Made by a program: the position numbers and the translations under genes. The notes under the pieces were generated by a model. The model saw only the letters and a program-made list of their open reading frames with translations. It had not been told where the DNA came from and ran no database searches. A stretch of 64,000 bases of DNA from Deltaproteobacteria bacterium (GTDB lineage: Bacteria > Desulfobacterota > Binatia > UBA9968), in assembly GCA_016874755.1 (NCBI GenBank), contig VGTH01000015.1, positions 1-64,000 on the forward strand. Reading direction: 5' to 3'. Of the stretch, positions 47,460-55,674 are shown in pieces; the stretch's first letter is position 1; each line of letters begins with the position of its first letter.

Positions 47460-48569
47460 ATGAAAAACGGATTCAAAGCCTTTGACAGCGACATGCATGT
47501 CTACGATGCCGCCGGCATGTACGAAAAATACATGGACCCGAAATGGGGCGCGCGCGTTCCGGTGGGCCAGCGCAACGGCAAGCATGGCCGGGTGGAGTTC
47601 AAGATCGGCGGCGGGCAAAAGATGCGGGCGATCACCGAGGTGATTAACCACGGCCAACAAGTAGTCGCCGACCGTTACGCTTTCGCCGTGGCGCGCGACT
47701 ACGATCCGGTGTCGCAGCTCCAGGGCATGGACATGGAAGGGTTGGACGTCGCCGTGCTCTTCCGCACCTCGCCCCTGCACTGCGATGAGACGTTAGAGCC
47801 GTCATACGCCAACGATTTGTGCAAAGCTTGGAATAGCTGGATTGCCGACTTTTGCAAAGAAGATCCCAAGCGCCTCAAAGCCTCGGCATTGATTACACTG
47901 CACGACGTCGATCTCGCCGTGGAAGAGGTGCGCCGGGTTGTCCATAAGCTTGGCATCCGCGCCTTGTCGCTTTGCCCTGAGCCGATCAATGACAAGCGGA
48001 TCCACGACCGCCATTTCGATCCGCTCTGGGCCGAGATCGAGAAACTCGGCGTCGCACTGTGCTTTCATCCGCCGGCGCGGCCCAAACAGGACCAGGTGGC
48101 GAACAAATTCTTCGGTCATCCGAACGCTAACATCATCGCCTTGGCGCTGCGCAACCCGGTGGAGCTGATCCAGGCGATCTCATGCTTTTGCGCCGGCGGC
48201 GTGCTGGAGAAGTTTCCCAACTTGCGCATCGCTTTTCTCGAAGGCAACTGTGCCTGGCTGCCCTGGCTGCTCTATCGCCTCGATGAGCGCGCCAAGCTGC
48301 ACGGCCCGTTGGCCGATGTGCCGCTGTCGAAAAAGCCGAGCGATTATTTCTTGCAGCAATGCTTTATTTCGATGGATCCTGACGAGGAGCTTGTCACCGA
48401 CGTGATCAAGCGGATTGGCGATGACGCGGTTCTGATTTCGACGGATTATCCGCATATCGATGCGCACTTTCCCCATGCGTTAGATGAGTTTTTCGAGATT
48501 GAGGGCATTGGCGATGCGAGCCGGCGCAAGATTCTATGGGACAACTGTGCGCGTCTGTACGGGATGTGA
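47460..48569 (+). CDS. PF04909 amidohydrolase/decarboxylase (ACMSD-like), copy B
   Basis: 369 residues, a close paralogue of 40264-41382 over the full length. It has the same D-x-H (DSDMHVYD, residues 9-16), mid-barrel LCFHPP and C-terminal STDYPHIDAHFP. The differences cluster around residues 30-75, which may shape the pocket. It is preceded by AAGGAG. The two full copies and the deleted mini-copy show that the amidohydrolase gene has been duplicated repeatedly in this island. Confidence 0.9.
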   Translation: MKNGFKAFDSDMHVYDAAGMYEKYMDPKWGARVPVGQRNGKHGRVEFKIGGGQKMRAITEVINHGQQVVADRYAFAVARDYDPVSQLQGMDMEGLDVAVLFRTSPLHCDETLEPSYANDLCKAWNSWIADFCKEDPKRLKASALITLHDVDLAVEEVRRVVHKLGIRALSLCPEPINDKRIHDRHFDPLWAEIEKLGVALCFHPPARPKQDQVANKFFGHPNANIIALALRNPVELIQAISCFCAGGVLEKFPNLRIAFLEGNCAWLPWLLYRLDERAKLHGPLADVPLSKKPSDYFLQQCFISMDPDEELVTDVIKRIGDDAVLISTDYPHIDAHFPHALDEFFEIEGIGDASRRKILWDNCARLYGM

Positions 48570-48594
48570 TTTTCGATGCGGCGCGATGAAACGC

Positions 48595-48614
48595 GGGCGA
48601 CCAGGCGGTCGCCC
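48595..48614. repeat. Hairpin GGGCGACC-AGGC-GGTCGCCC
   Basis: A perfect 8-bp stem with a 4-base loop, between amidohydrolase B and the next binding-protein gene. GGTCGCCCCTAC hairpins of this type are dispersed intergenic repeats in many environmental genomes. Confidence 0.75.
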
Positions 48615-48632
48615 CTACAGAAGGCGCAGAGA

Positions 48633-49634
48633 ATGGGTGGTCGCGCTATTGTGAACTGTCTGCGGTCAACGACGTTGGTGCTACTCCTTTCGTTATCTTC
48701 CTTTTGTCAGGCAGCGGAGACGCCGGCCAAAACCATCTTCGCCTACGGCGCCATCAACGCCTACATGACCTCGACCTGGGTCGCCAGGGATCTCGGCTTG
48801 TTTCGCAAACACAACGTCGAGGTCGAACCGGTGTTCATCATTGCCGGGCGCGCCGCGCCGGCGATGCTCGCCGGTGAAGTGCAGGTGGGACTCATCGGGC
48901 CGACCCATGTGACTAACGCGGTGGCGGCGGGCGGCGACATGGTGATGTTCATGGGCAATCAGAACAACGTGCGCTACATTTTGGTTGTCCACCCGAGCAT
49001 CAAGCGGCCCGAAGACTTGAAGGGCAAGCGCATCGCCATCGGCGCCAGCCAAGCGGGGCTCGCCTCGCTGGCGACCCATGCGGCGTTGGATCACATGGGG
49101 CTCAACGCCAAGCGCGATAACGTCACGCTGCTCTTAATCGGCGAGGAGCCGCTGCGGCTGGCCGCCTTACAGACCGGCAACGTCCAGGGAACGTTGATCG
49201 CGCCGGAGTTGGCCGGCGTCGCGGCGAGCCAAGGCTTTCCGATCCTGCTCGACATGGCCAAGCTCAATATTCCCTTCCAAGCGAGCGGCATGGTGACCAC
49301 ACGGCGCATCATGAAAGCCGATCCTATCATGCTCGAAAGGGTCGGCCGGGCGACCGTCGAGTCGATTCAATACATTCGCAACCCGGCCAACAAGAAGACT
49401 GTCTTGGGCATCATGACGAAGAATCTCAAACTCTCGAAGCCTGACAAAATCGAGCTGTCGTACAACGATCTCGTCGAAGAGTTGCCGCGCAGCATTTGCC
49501 CGACGGTGCCGGGGGTGCGCTCGGTGATGAAGTTCATGGCCGATCTCGGCTTGAACGCCAAAGCGGCCCAGATGAAGACCGACGAGGTTGTCGACCTGAC
49601 GCTCTGCAAACGTTTGGGAGGGGATGGCAACTGA
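48633..49634 (+). CDS. NMT1/THI5-like solute-binding protein
   Basis: 333 residues from ATG 48633. An ATG at 48576 would add 19 residues translated from a hairpin repeat, so the later start is preferred; it gives a proper signal peptide (LRSTTLVLLLSLSSFCQAAE). Blocks TSTWVARDLGLFRKHNVEVEPVF, LIGPTHVTNAV and LKGKRIAIGASQ are typical. The tail differs from the ELDxSGF group. It is followed by another binding protein of the same family. Confidence 0.83.
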   Translation: MGGRAIVNCLRSTTLVLLLSLSSFCQAAETPAKTIFAYGAINAYMTSTWVARDLGLFRKHNVEVEPVFIIAGRAAPAMLAGEVQVGLIGPTHVTNAVAAGGDMVMFMGNQNNVRYILVVHPSIKRPEDLKGKRIAIGASQAGLASLATHAALDHMGLNAKRDNVTLLLIGEEPLRLAALQTGNVQGTLIAPELAGVAASQGFPILLDMAKLNIPFQASGMVTTRRIMKADPIMLERVGRATVESIQYIRNPANKKTVLGIMTKNLKLSKPDKIELSYNDLVEELPRSICPTVPGVRSVMKFMADLGLNAKAAQMKTDEVVDLTLCKRLGGDGN

Positions 49635-49693
49635 CTAAAAGATCGATGGATTATTGCATGCTACGACATTGGGCGTATATGATCTTTTCATTA

Positions 49694-49730
49694 ATTGAAA
49701 ACGGAGAACGCAAAATTGAAACTTTTCGGA
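49694..49730. repeat. ATTGAAAACGG / AAATTGAAACTTTTCGG unit
   Basis: A-rich unit closely related to 50721-50756. It contains the ribosome-binding site (GGAG, 49702-49705) and the TTG start of the following gene. Confidence 0.55.
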
Positions 49731-50720
49731 ACGGTTCGGCCATTCCTGCTTAGCGCTCTAGTCCTCAGCTTCCTGCTGCTTCACACATCTCGCTCCACTT
49801 GGGCGAGGGACAGGCTGGTTATTGGCTACACCGCGATTACAGGCATCAAGGCGGGCCTGTGGGTTGCCGAAGATGCCGGGATCTTTGACAAGCACAACAT
49901 TCAAGCCGACATGATTTTGGTTACCTCGGCATCGAAGATGGTGCAGGCCATGCTTGGCGGCGACGTGCCGTTTGCCGCGGCGGGCGGCAACGCCGCCGTC
50001 GATGCCAGTCTCTCCGGCGCCGATATGGTGATGCTCGGTGTGCTCGCCAAGGTGCCGGCGTTTTACATCATGGCGCTGCCGGAGATCAAAACCATCGAAG
50101 ATTTGCGCGGCAAGCCGGTGGGGGTGACGCGCTTCGGTTCGTCCACCGATTTCACCATGCGCTATCTGTTGCGTAAGCATGGGATGAATCCAGACCGTGA
50201 CGTGACGATGATTCAAGCCGGCGATTTGAACGCGGCGGCGGCGATGCTCAAGACCAAGGCGATCGTTGCGGCGCCGTTTTCAAGCCCAGCCAATTTGCGC
50301 GCACAGGAAACGGGCGCGCGGTCATTGCTCAACATGGGGACGGCAGGCGTTTACTTTCCCCATGATGCTCTGATGGCGCGCCGGTCATTCGTTGCGGCCA
50401 ACGAAGATCTCGTGCGCCGGCTGACTCGCGCCTACTCCGAGGGTGTGCACCGGCTGTTCACCGATCCGGCGGCTGGCAAGAAGGCAGTGCGAAAATATGC
50501 GCGGACGAGTGATCCCAAAGTTATTGACGCGGTCTATCAGTACGCCCTCGACTATGTGGAAAAGATCCCCTACAACTCGAAGGAAGCGGTGCAGGAGGTT
50601 TTGAGCCAGGCCGCGGTGCGTAATCCTAAAGCGAAGGACGCCAAGCCAGAGAGCTTCTACGATGATCGGTTCGTCAAAGAGTTGGATGGGCAGGGTTTTT
50701 ATAAGCAGCTTTGGAAATAA
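49716..50720 (+). CDS. NMT1/THI5-like solute-binding protein
   Basis: 334 residues from TTG 49716, chosen because GGAG lies 10 bases upstream; another TTG at 49695 is possible. The signal peptide extends to about residue 30 (TSRSTWA). Blocks LVIGYTAITGIKAGLWVAED, GIFDKHNIQADMI and LRGKPVGVTRFGSS are typical. The C-terminus FVKELDGQGFYKQLWK is a variant of the shared tail. Both ends of the gene lie in an A-rich dispersed repeat: the start codon is inside one copy and the stop codon abuts another. Confidence 0.85.
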   Translation: MKLFGTVRPFLLSALVLSFLLLHTSRSTWARDRLVIGYTAITGIKAGLWVAEDAGIFDKHNIQADMILVTSASKMVQAMLGGDVPFAAAGGNAAVDASLSGADMVMLGVLAKVPAFYIMALPEIKTIEDLRGKPVGVTRFGSSTDFTMRYLLRKHGMNPDRDVTMIQAGDLNAAAAMLKTKAIVAAPFSSPANLRAQETGARSLLNMGTAGVYFPHDALMARRSFVAANEDLVRRLTRAYSEGVHRLFTDPAAGKKAVRKYARTSDPKVIDAVYQYALDYVEKIPYNSKEAVQEVLSQAAVRNPKAKDAKPESFYDDRFVKELDGQGFYKQLWK

Positions 50721-50756
50721 TTGAAAATTGAAAATGGAAAATTGAAAATTTTCGGA
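50721..50756. repeat. TTGAAAATTGAAAATGGAAA-type repeat ending TTTTCGGA
   Basis: Direct repeats of AAAATTGAAAA follow the TAA stop immediately and end in TTCGGAATCC. A small 6-bp hairpin AGTGCC/GGCACT (50763-50778) comes next. Together they fill the 91-base gap before the carboxyltransferase gene. Confidence 0.6.
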
Positions 50757-50811
50757 ATCCGTAGTGCCAAGAGGCACTGTTGATACAGACAATTGAAGTG
50801 CCGCCAGTCCA

Positions 50812-52275
50812 ATGGAAGAAATTCACATAGTCGATACTACGCTGCGCGACGGCGACATCAGTCTGTGGGCTTATGGCATGACCACGGGCATGATGCTGCC
50901 GACGCTGCGCCATTTGGACGAAGCCGGTTTCGACTCCATGGAATTTTTCTTGCAGCAGCGCTTCAAGAAATTTGTCCGCGAGCACAAGGAAGATCCGTGG
51001 GATTGGCTGCGATTGGGCACGAAAGAAATCAAGAAAACCCGGCTGCGCTATCACGGTGGCATCCACAGCGGCTTTGAGTTTATTCCGGAGTGCATTCGCA
51101 AGCTGGTGATCAAGACGGTCGCCAAATACGGTGTCGACCTCACCCGCACGTCGAGCTTCTGGAACGATTTCGATGAGCTCGCCCATGAGACCAAGGAGCT
51201 GCGCGAGCTGGGCATGGAGGCGGTGGTCAACTTAATCTATTCGATCTCACCACGCCACACCGACGCGTACTACGAACAGAAAGCCAAGGACGCCGCGGCG
51301 ATCAAGCCCTATCGCATCTGCTTCAAAGATGTTGGCGGCATGCTCACGCCCGAGCGCACGCGCGACTTGGTGCGATTGATCAAGCGGCACACCGGCGACA
51401 TTCCCATTGAATTCCACGCCCACTGCAACAACGGTCTCGCGCCGTTCAACCTGCTCGAAGCGGTGAAAGAAGGGATTCGCATCGTGCACACGGCGATCCC
51501 GCCGCTGGCCAACGGCTCGTCGCAGCCGTCAGTGTTCAACGTCGCCCATAATTTGACCGCTTTGGGCTACAAGCCGTTGGTGAATCTCGACGCGCTGCCG
51601 CCGGTGAGCGAACATCTCTCGGCGGTGGCCCAGCAGGCCAACTTGCCGATCGGCGCGCCGCGCGAATACGACCAGGCGTGGTATCGCCATCAGATCCCGG
51701 GCGGAATGATTTCCAATCTTTTGCATCAACTGAAACTCATGGGCAAAGGCGACAAGCTCGACGAAGTGCTGGAAGAGACGGCGCTGGTGCGCGCTGAGTT
51801 GGGCTATCCGATCATGGTAACGCCGCTGTCGCAGTTTGTCGGTGCCCAGGCGGCGATTAACGTGATGGTGGGCGAGCACTATAAGGAAGTGACCGATCAG
51901 GTGATCCAATACGCGCTGGGTCAGTGGGGCAACGAAGGCAGCGCGCATATGGATAACGAGGTCAGAGCGAAGATCCTCGATCGCAAACGGGCGCGCGAGC
52001 TGGCCGAGGTGAAACATGCTGAGCCGACGCTCGAAGAAGTGCGGCGCCAGTACGGCGGCGCGCATTTGTCGGACGAAGAGTTGATTCTGCGCTACTATGC
52101 GGGACCGGAGTTTGTCGACGCGCTCAAATCGGCGCCGCCGCGGAAGGAATATCTCGACGGGCGCAAGCCGTTGGTGCGACTGATGGAAGAGATCGGCAAG
52201 AGAAAACAAACCGGGTATGTTTCGATTCGGAGGGGAGATTTTTCGCTTGAGCTGCGCAGAGCAAGTGTCGATTGA
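50812..52275 (+). CDS. Pyruvate/oxaloacetate carboxyltransferase-like protein (HMGL superfamily)
   Basis: 487 residues. The TIM-barrel carboxyltransferase signature is present: VDTTLRDGDISLWAYGM (metal Asp and Arg, residues 6-22), catalytic Lys in ICFKDVGGMLTP (near 171), and metal His pair in EFHAHCNNG (near 203). The C-terminal PYC-OADA domain follows (VTPLSQFVGAQAAINVM). There is no biotinyl domain, and no biotin carboxylase is nearby, so the partner proteins are elsewhere or the enzyme acts on another substrate. It closes the catabolic island. Confidence 0.88.
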   Translation: MEEIHIVDTTLRDGDISLWAYGMTTGMMLPTLRHLDEAGFDSMEFFLQQRFKKFVREHKEDPWDWLRLGTKEIKKTRLRYHGGIHSGFEFIPECIRKLVIKTVAKYGVDLTRTSSFWNDFDELAHETKELRELGMEAVVNLIYSISPRHTDAYYEQKAKDAAAIKPYRICFKDVGGMLTPERTRDLVRLIKRHTGDIPIEFHAHCNNGLAPFNLLEAVKEGIRIVHTAIPPLANGSSQPSVFNVAHNLTALGYKPLVNLDALPPVSEHLSAVAQQANLPIGAPREYDQAWYRHQIPGGMISNLLHQLKLMGKGDKLDEVLEETALVRAELGYPIMVTPLSQFVGAQAAINVMVGEHYKEVTDQVIQYALGQWGNEGSAHMDNEVRAKILDRKRARELAEVKHAEPTLEEVRRQYGGAHLSDEELILRYYAGPEFVDALKSAPPRKEYLDGRKPLVRLMEEIGKRKQTGYVSIRRGDFSLELRRASVD

Positions 52276-52304
52276 ATGCACAAAGTGATTTCCGACCTCC
52301 ACTC

Positions 52305-52393
52305 CCTTTGGGAAGGGATTGAGGTGAGGGCGCATCGTGGCGCGATTCTGCCACACTTCGAACAGCCCTCACCCTAGCCCTCTCCCAAAGGGC
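52305..52393. repeat. Inverted repeat CCCTTTGGGA...GGTGAGGGC / GCCCTCACC...TCCCAAAGGG
   Basis: Two arms of about 30 bases surround a short spacer, in the 200-base gap before the family-5 binding-protein genes. CCCTAGCCCTCTCCC repeats of this type are widespread. It may end transcription of the upstream island. Confidence 0.75.
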
Positions 52394-52474
52394 GAGGGAA
52401 CCGGATCGTCTCAGTGCCGCACTGATGCTTTTTGTCGAAAAGAGGACTAACAATTCCAATGTGACGGAGGTTCT

Positions 52475-53995
52475 ATGAAATCACGATTAGTGCAATCGTT
52501 ATTCGTATGGGCAAGCGTTTTGATATCGTTAGGATCGGCGCGCCAGCTCAGTGCGGAAACGCGCATCTCGGTGGGCGTCACCGAGACGATGGAGACGTTC
52601 AACCCCTACGGTGAGAGCGTCTCATTGATGTATAGCGTGTGGTGTCAGGTGCTGGGCTGCCTCGGCACCTACGATTTCGCCCAGGGTAAGAATGTAGGTC
52701 TCTTGGTCGAACGTTGGGAGACCAAAGACCCGAAGACCTGGTATTTCTACCTGCGGAAAGACGCGCGTTTTCACGACGGCTCGCCGGTGACGGCCGAAGA
52801 CGTGGTGCACTCGCTGCGGCGCACGCGCGACGATCCCTATACCAAACAGAGGCAATTGATTGCGCCGGTGGCGAGCGAAAGTGTCGTGGATAGCCATACG
52901 GTTAAGGTCGTCACTAAAGAACCCACCGCGCCGTTGCTCGATTACCTCTTTGATCGCATCATCATCACCAGCAAAGCTGTCTACGACAAATACGGCCCGG
53001 AGGTGACCGACCGGCAATATCCCATCGGCGCCGGGCCATACAAGTTTCGCGAGCTGATTCCCGGCCAACGCCTGGTGATCGGCAAAGACCCGCGCCACCC
53101 GATGTGGAAGCAGCACAAACAAGCGCCGGACGAAATCGTTTTTCGCATCATGCGCGAGCCGGAACAGCGGGTCACTGCGTTGCTGAACAACGAAATCCAG
53201 GTCGCCATGTTTGTGCCGCCGCATATGCGCGAGCGGGTGGATCGCAGCGCCAACCACAAGATCGCCAAATTCAACAGCGCAGAAGTGATGTTTCTGGCGA
53301 TGATGCCTAAGTTCAAGCCGTGGGATAACAAGCTTTTGCGCCAGGCTGTGACCTATGCCATCGACCGCGACACGATCGTCAAAACCATTTTGCGCGGAGA
53401 GGCCGATCGCATCGAGGGGCCGCTGGCGAGCGGCATGTTCGCGTTTGACCCTAATCTGCAGCCGCGCCAGACCTACAATCCGGAAAAAGCCAAAGAGCTC
53501 GTCAAGCAGGCCGGCTATCCCAACGGCCTCGATGTCGAGCTGTTCACACCGGTCAACCGCTACACTTTCGATAAACAATTGACCGAAGCGATGGTGCCGA
53601 TGCTCACCGCCGTCGGCATCCGCACCAAACTGATGACGCCCGAATGGGCGACGCTGTGGGCCAACGTGCAAACCGGCAAAGTGCCGTTCTACTACATGGG
53701 GCGCGGCAGCGTCGTCGATCCGAGCGCGTATCTGGCGCAATATTTCGAGACCGGCGGCTCGCCGCGCATCGGTTTTTCCCATCCGAAAGTGGACGAGTTG
53801 TTGGCGCAGGAGCGGCAGACGTTTGACGTCGAAAAGCGCAAAAGAGTCCTGCGCCAGGCGATGAGCGTGATCAACGAGGAGGCGCCGGCGGCGTTTTTAT
53901 GGCGCCACCAGCTCTATTTCGGCATGAGCAAAAACATCGATTACAATCCGTTGCCCAGCGAGCGGCTTTACGGTTGGAACATCAAAGTCAAATAA
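52475..53995 (+). CDS. Family-5 (OppA/DppA-like) solute-binding protein, tandem copy 1
   Basis: 506 residues. The signal peptide covers about 1-27 (RQLSAE). The family-5 domain starts at VGVTETMETFNPYG, and the blocks LVERWETKD, VTAEDVVHSL, AIDRDTIVKT and YPNGLDVEL follow. The family binds peptides, nickel or other small molecules for ABC import. Two conserved Cys (VWCQVLGCLGTYD, near 50-57) occur in all three copies. No oligopeptide permease or ATPase genes are adjacent. The ATG is preceded by GGAGG. Confidence 0.92.
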   Translation: MKSRLVQSLFVWASVLISLGSARQLSAETRISVGVTETMETFNPYGESVSLMYSVWCQVLGCLGTYDFAQGKNVGLLVERWETKDPKTWYFYLRKDARFHDGSPVTAEDVVHSLRRTRDDPYTKQRQLIAPVASESVVDSHTVKVVTKEPTAPLLDYLFDRIIITSKAVYDKYGPEVTDRQYPIGAGPYKFRELIPGQRLVIGKDPRHPMWKQHKQAPDEIVFRIMREPEQRVTALLNNEIQVAMFVPPHMRERVDRSANHKIAKFNSAEVMFLAMMPKFKPWDNKLLRQAVTYAIDRDTIVKTILRGEADRIEGPLASGMFAFDPNLQPRQTYNPEKAKELVKQAGYPNGLDVELFTPVNRYTFDKQLTEAMVPMLTAVGIRTKLMTPEWATLWANVQTGKVPFYYMGRGSVVDPSAYLAQYFETGGSPRIGFSHPKVDELLAQERQTFDVEKRKRVLRQAMSVINEEAPAAFLWRHQLYFGMSKNIDYNPLPSERLYGWNIKVK

Positions 53996-54005
53996 GAATC
54001 GAAAA

Positions 54006-54029
54006 CCCTCGCCCGCTTGCGGGCGAGGG
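54006..54029. repeat. Perfect 11-bp hairpin CCCTCGCCCGC-TT-GCGGGCGAGGG
   Basis: It starts 10 bases after the first family-5 gene and is followed by a G-run, not a T-run. It may be an intergenic repeat that also stabilises the transcript's 3' end. Confidence 0.75.
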
Positions 54030-54134
54030 CGGGGGGGTCCATCTTACCGCGTTGATGTCGGAAGACGAGGTCCTTCGCCCATCGGCTCAGGCTGACAAAG
54101 CTGTCGATTTCCCTATGGTAGCATAGGAGCAGGT

Positions 54135-55661
54135 ATGAAGCAGCATAGTTTTGGATTGTTTGCCTTTGCGCTTGCGCTTACGGTTACGGCAGGGCTGTGC
54201 TCGACAGCGAGCCGCGCCGCTGAAACTCGCGTCTCGGTCGGCGTTACCGAGACCATGGAAACGTTTAATCCCTACGGCGACAGCGTGGCGTTGATGTACG
54301 GCGTCTGGTGTCAGGTGTTGGGCTGTCTCGGAACCTATGATTTTGACAAGGGTCAGTATGTTGGAACAATCGCGGAGCGCTGGGAAGTCAAGGATCCCAA
54401 CAACTGGATCTTCCACGTGCGCAAAGGAGTGAAATTTCACAACGGCACGCGCGTGACGGCGCATGATATCGTTCACTCCATAGGGCGTGCACGCAAGGAT
54501 CCGCTGAGCAAGCAGACGATTATTGTTGCCGCCGTGGCGAGCGAAAAAGCCTTGGACGATTACACCGTTCAATTGACGACGAAAATTCCCACGGCGCCGC
54601 TGCTCGACTATCTCTTCGACCTGCTGATCATCACCAGCAAGGATCTGTACGACAAGTATGGTCCGGAGGTGGCCGACCGGCAGTATCCCATAGGTGCAGG
54701 ACCCTACAAGTTCCGCGAATTGATTCCCGGCCAACGTTTGGTGATCGGCAAAGACAAAACGCACCCGATGTGGAAGCAGTATCCGCAGGCGCCCGATGAA
54801 ATTGTTTTTCGCATCATGCGCGAGCCGGAGCAGCGGGTGACGGCGCTACTCAGCAACGAAATCCAAATCGCCCAATTCGTGCCGCCCCATATGCGCGAGC
54901 GGGTGGAGAATAGCCCCAACCATAGGATCGTAAAACTTCTCGCTAACGAGCTCATGTTTTTGGCCATGATGAATAAAGTTAAGCCGTGGGATAATAAGCT
55001 GGTGCGCCAAGCGGTGGCCTACGCGATCGATCGCGACACGATTATCAAAACTTTGCTGCGTGGCGAGGCGTCGAGGCTCGATGGTCCTTTGGGCGAGGGG
55101 CAGTATGGCTACGATCCCAATTTGCAGCCGAAATACACTTACAATCCGGAGAAAGCTAAAGAACTTCTAAAGCAGGCCGGTTATCCGAATGGTGTCGACG
55201 TGGAGCTGCAAACCCCGGTGGGGCGGTACACTCTCGACAAACAACTGACTGAAGCGATGATTCCGATGCTCAACGCGGCGGGCTTTCGCGCCAAGCTGCT
55301 GACACCGGACTGGGCGACGCTATGGGCTAACGTCCAAGTCGGCAAGGTACCGTTCTACTACATGGGCCGCGGTAGCGTGCTCGATCCTAGCCTCGCGCTG
55401 GCGCAGTATTTCGAAACCGGCGCATCGCCGCGCATCGGTTATTCCAATCCCAAAGTAGACGAACTACTGCAGCAGGAGCGACAAACTTTCGATCCGGCGA
55501 AACGCAAAAAGATTCTGGCACAAGCGATGAGCTTGATCACGGAAGATGCCCCGGCGCATTTTCTTTGGCGCCATCAGTTGTTTTTTGGCATGGCCAAGAA
55601 CGTCGAGTACCGGCCGCTGCCCAATGAGCGGATTTATGGCTGGAACATAAAAGTAAAGTAG
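54135..55661 (+). CDS. Family-5 (OppA/DppA-like) solute-binding protein, tandem copy 2
   Basis: 508 residues, very similar to copies 1 and 3 along the whole length. Signal peptide about 1-28 (ASRAAE). Shared blocks include GPYKFRELIPGQRLVIGKD, EPEQRVTALL and LTPDWATLWANVQVGKVPFYYMGRGS. The Cys pair near residue 50 is kept. It lies 140 bases after copy 1 and only 13 bases before copy 3, so copies 2 and 3 are surely co-transcribed. The difference at the tip YDPNLQPKYTYNPE versus copy 1 may reflect ligand choice. Confidence 0.92.
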   Translation: MKQHSFGLFAFALALTVTAGLCSTASRAAETRVSVGVTETMETFNPYGDSVALMYGVWCQVLGCLGTYDFDKGQYVGTIAERWEVKDPNNWIFHVRKGVKFHNGTRVTAHDIVHSIGRARKDPLSKQTIIVAAVASEKALDDYTVQLTTKIPTAPLLDYLFDLLIITSKDLYDKYGPEVADRQYPIGAGPYKFRELIPGQRLVIGKDKTHPMWKQYPQAPDEIVFRIMREPEQRVTALLSNEIQIAQFVPPHMRERVENSPNHRIVKLLANELMFLAMMNKVKPWDNKLVRQAVAYAIDRDTIIKTLLRGEASRLDGPLGEGQYGYDPNLQPKYTYNPEKAKELLKQAGYPNGVDVELQTPVGRYTLDKQLTEAMIPMLNAAGFRAKLLTPDWATLWANVQVGKVPFYYMGRGSVLDPSLALAQYFETGASPRIGYSNPKVDELLQQERQTFDPAKRKKILAQAMSLITEDAPAHFLWRHQLFFGMAKNVEYRPLPNERIYGWNIKVK

Positions 55662-55674
55662 AAACGGAGACAAT

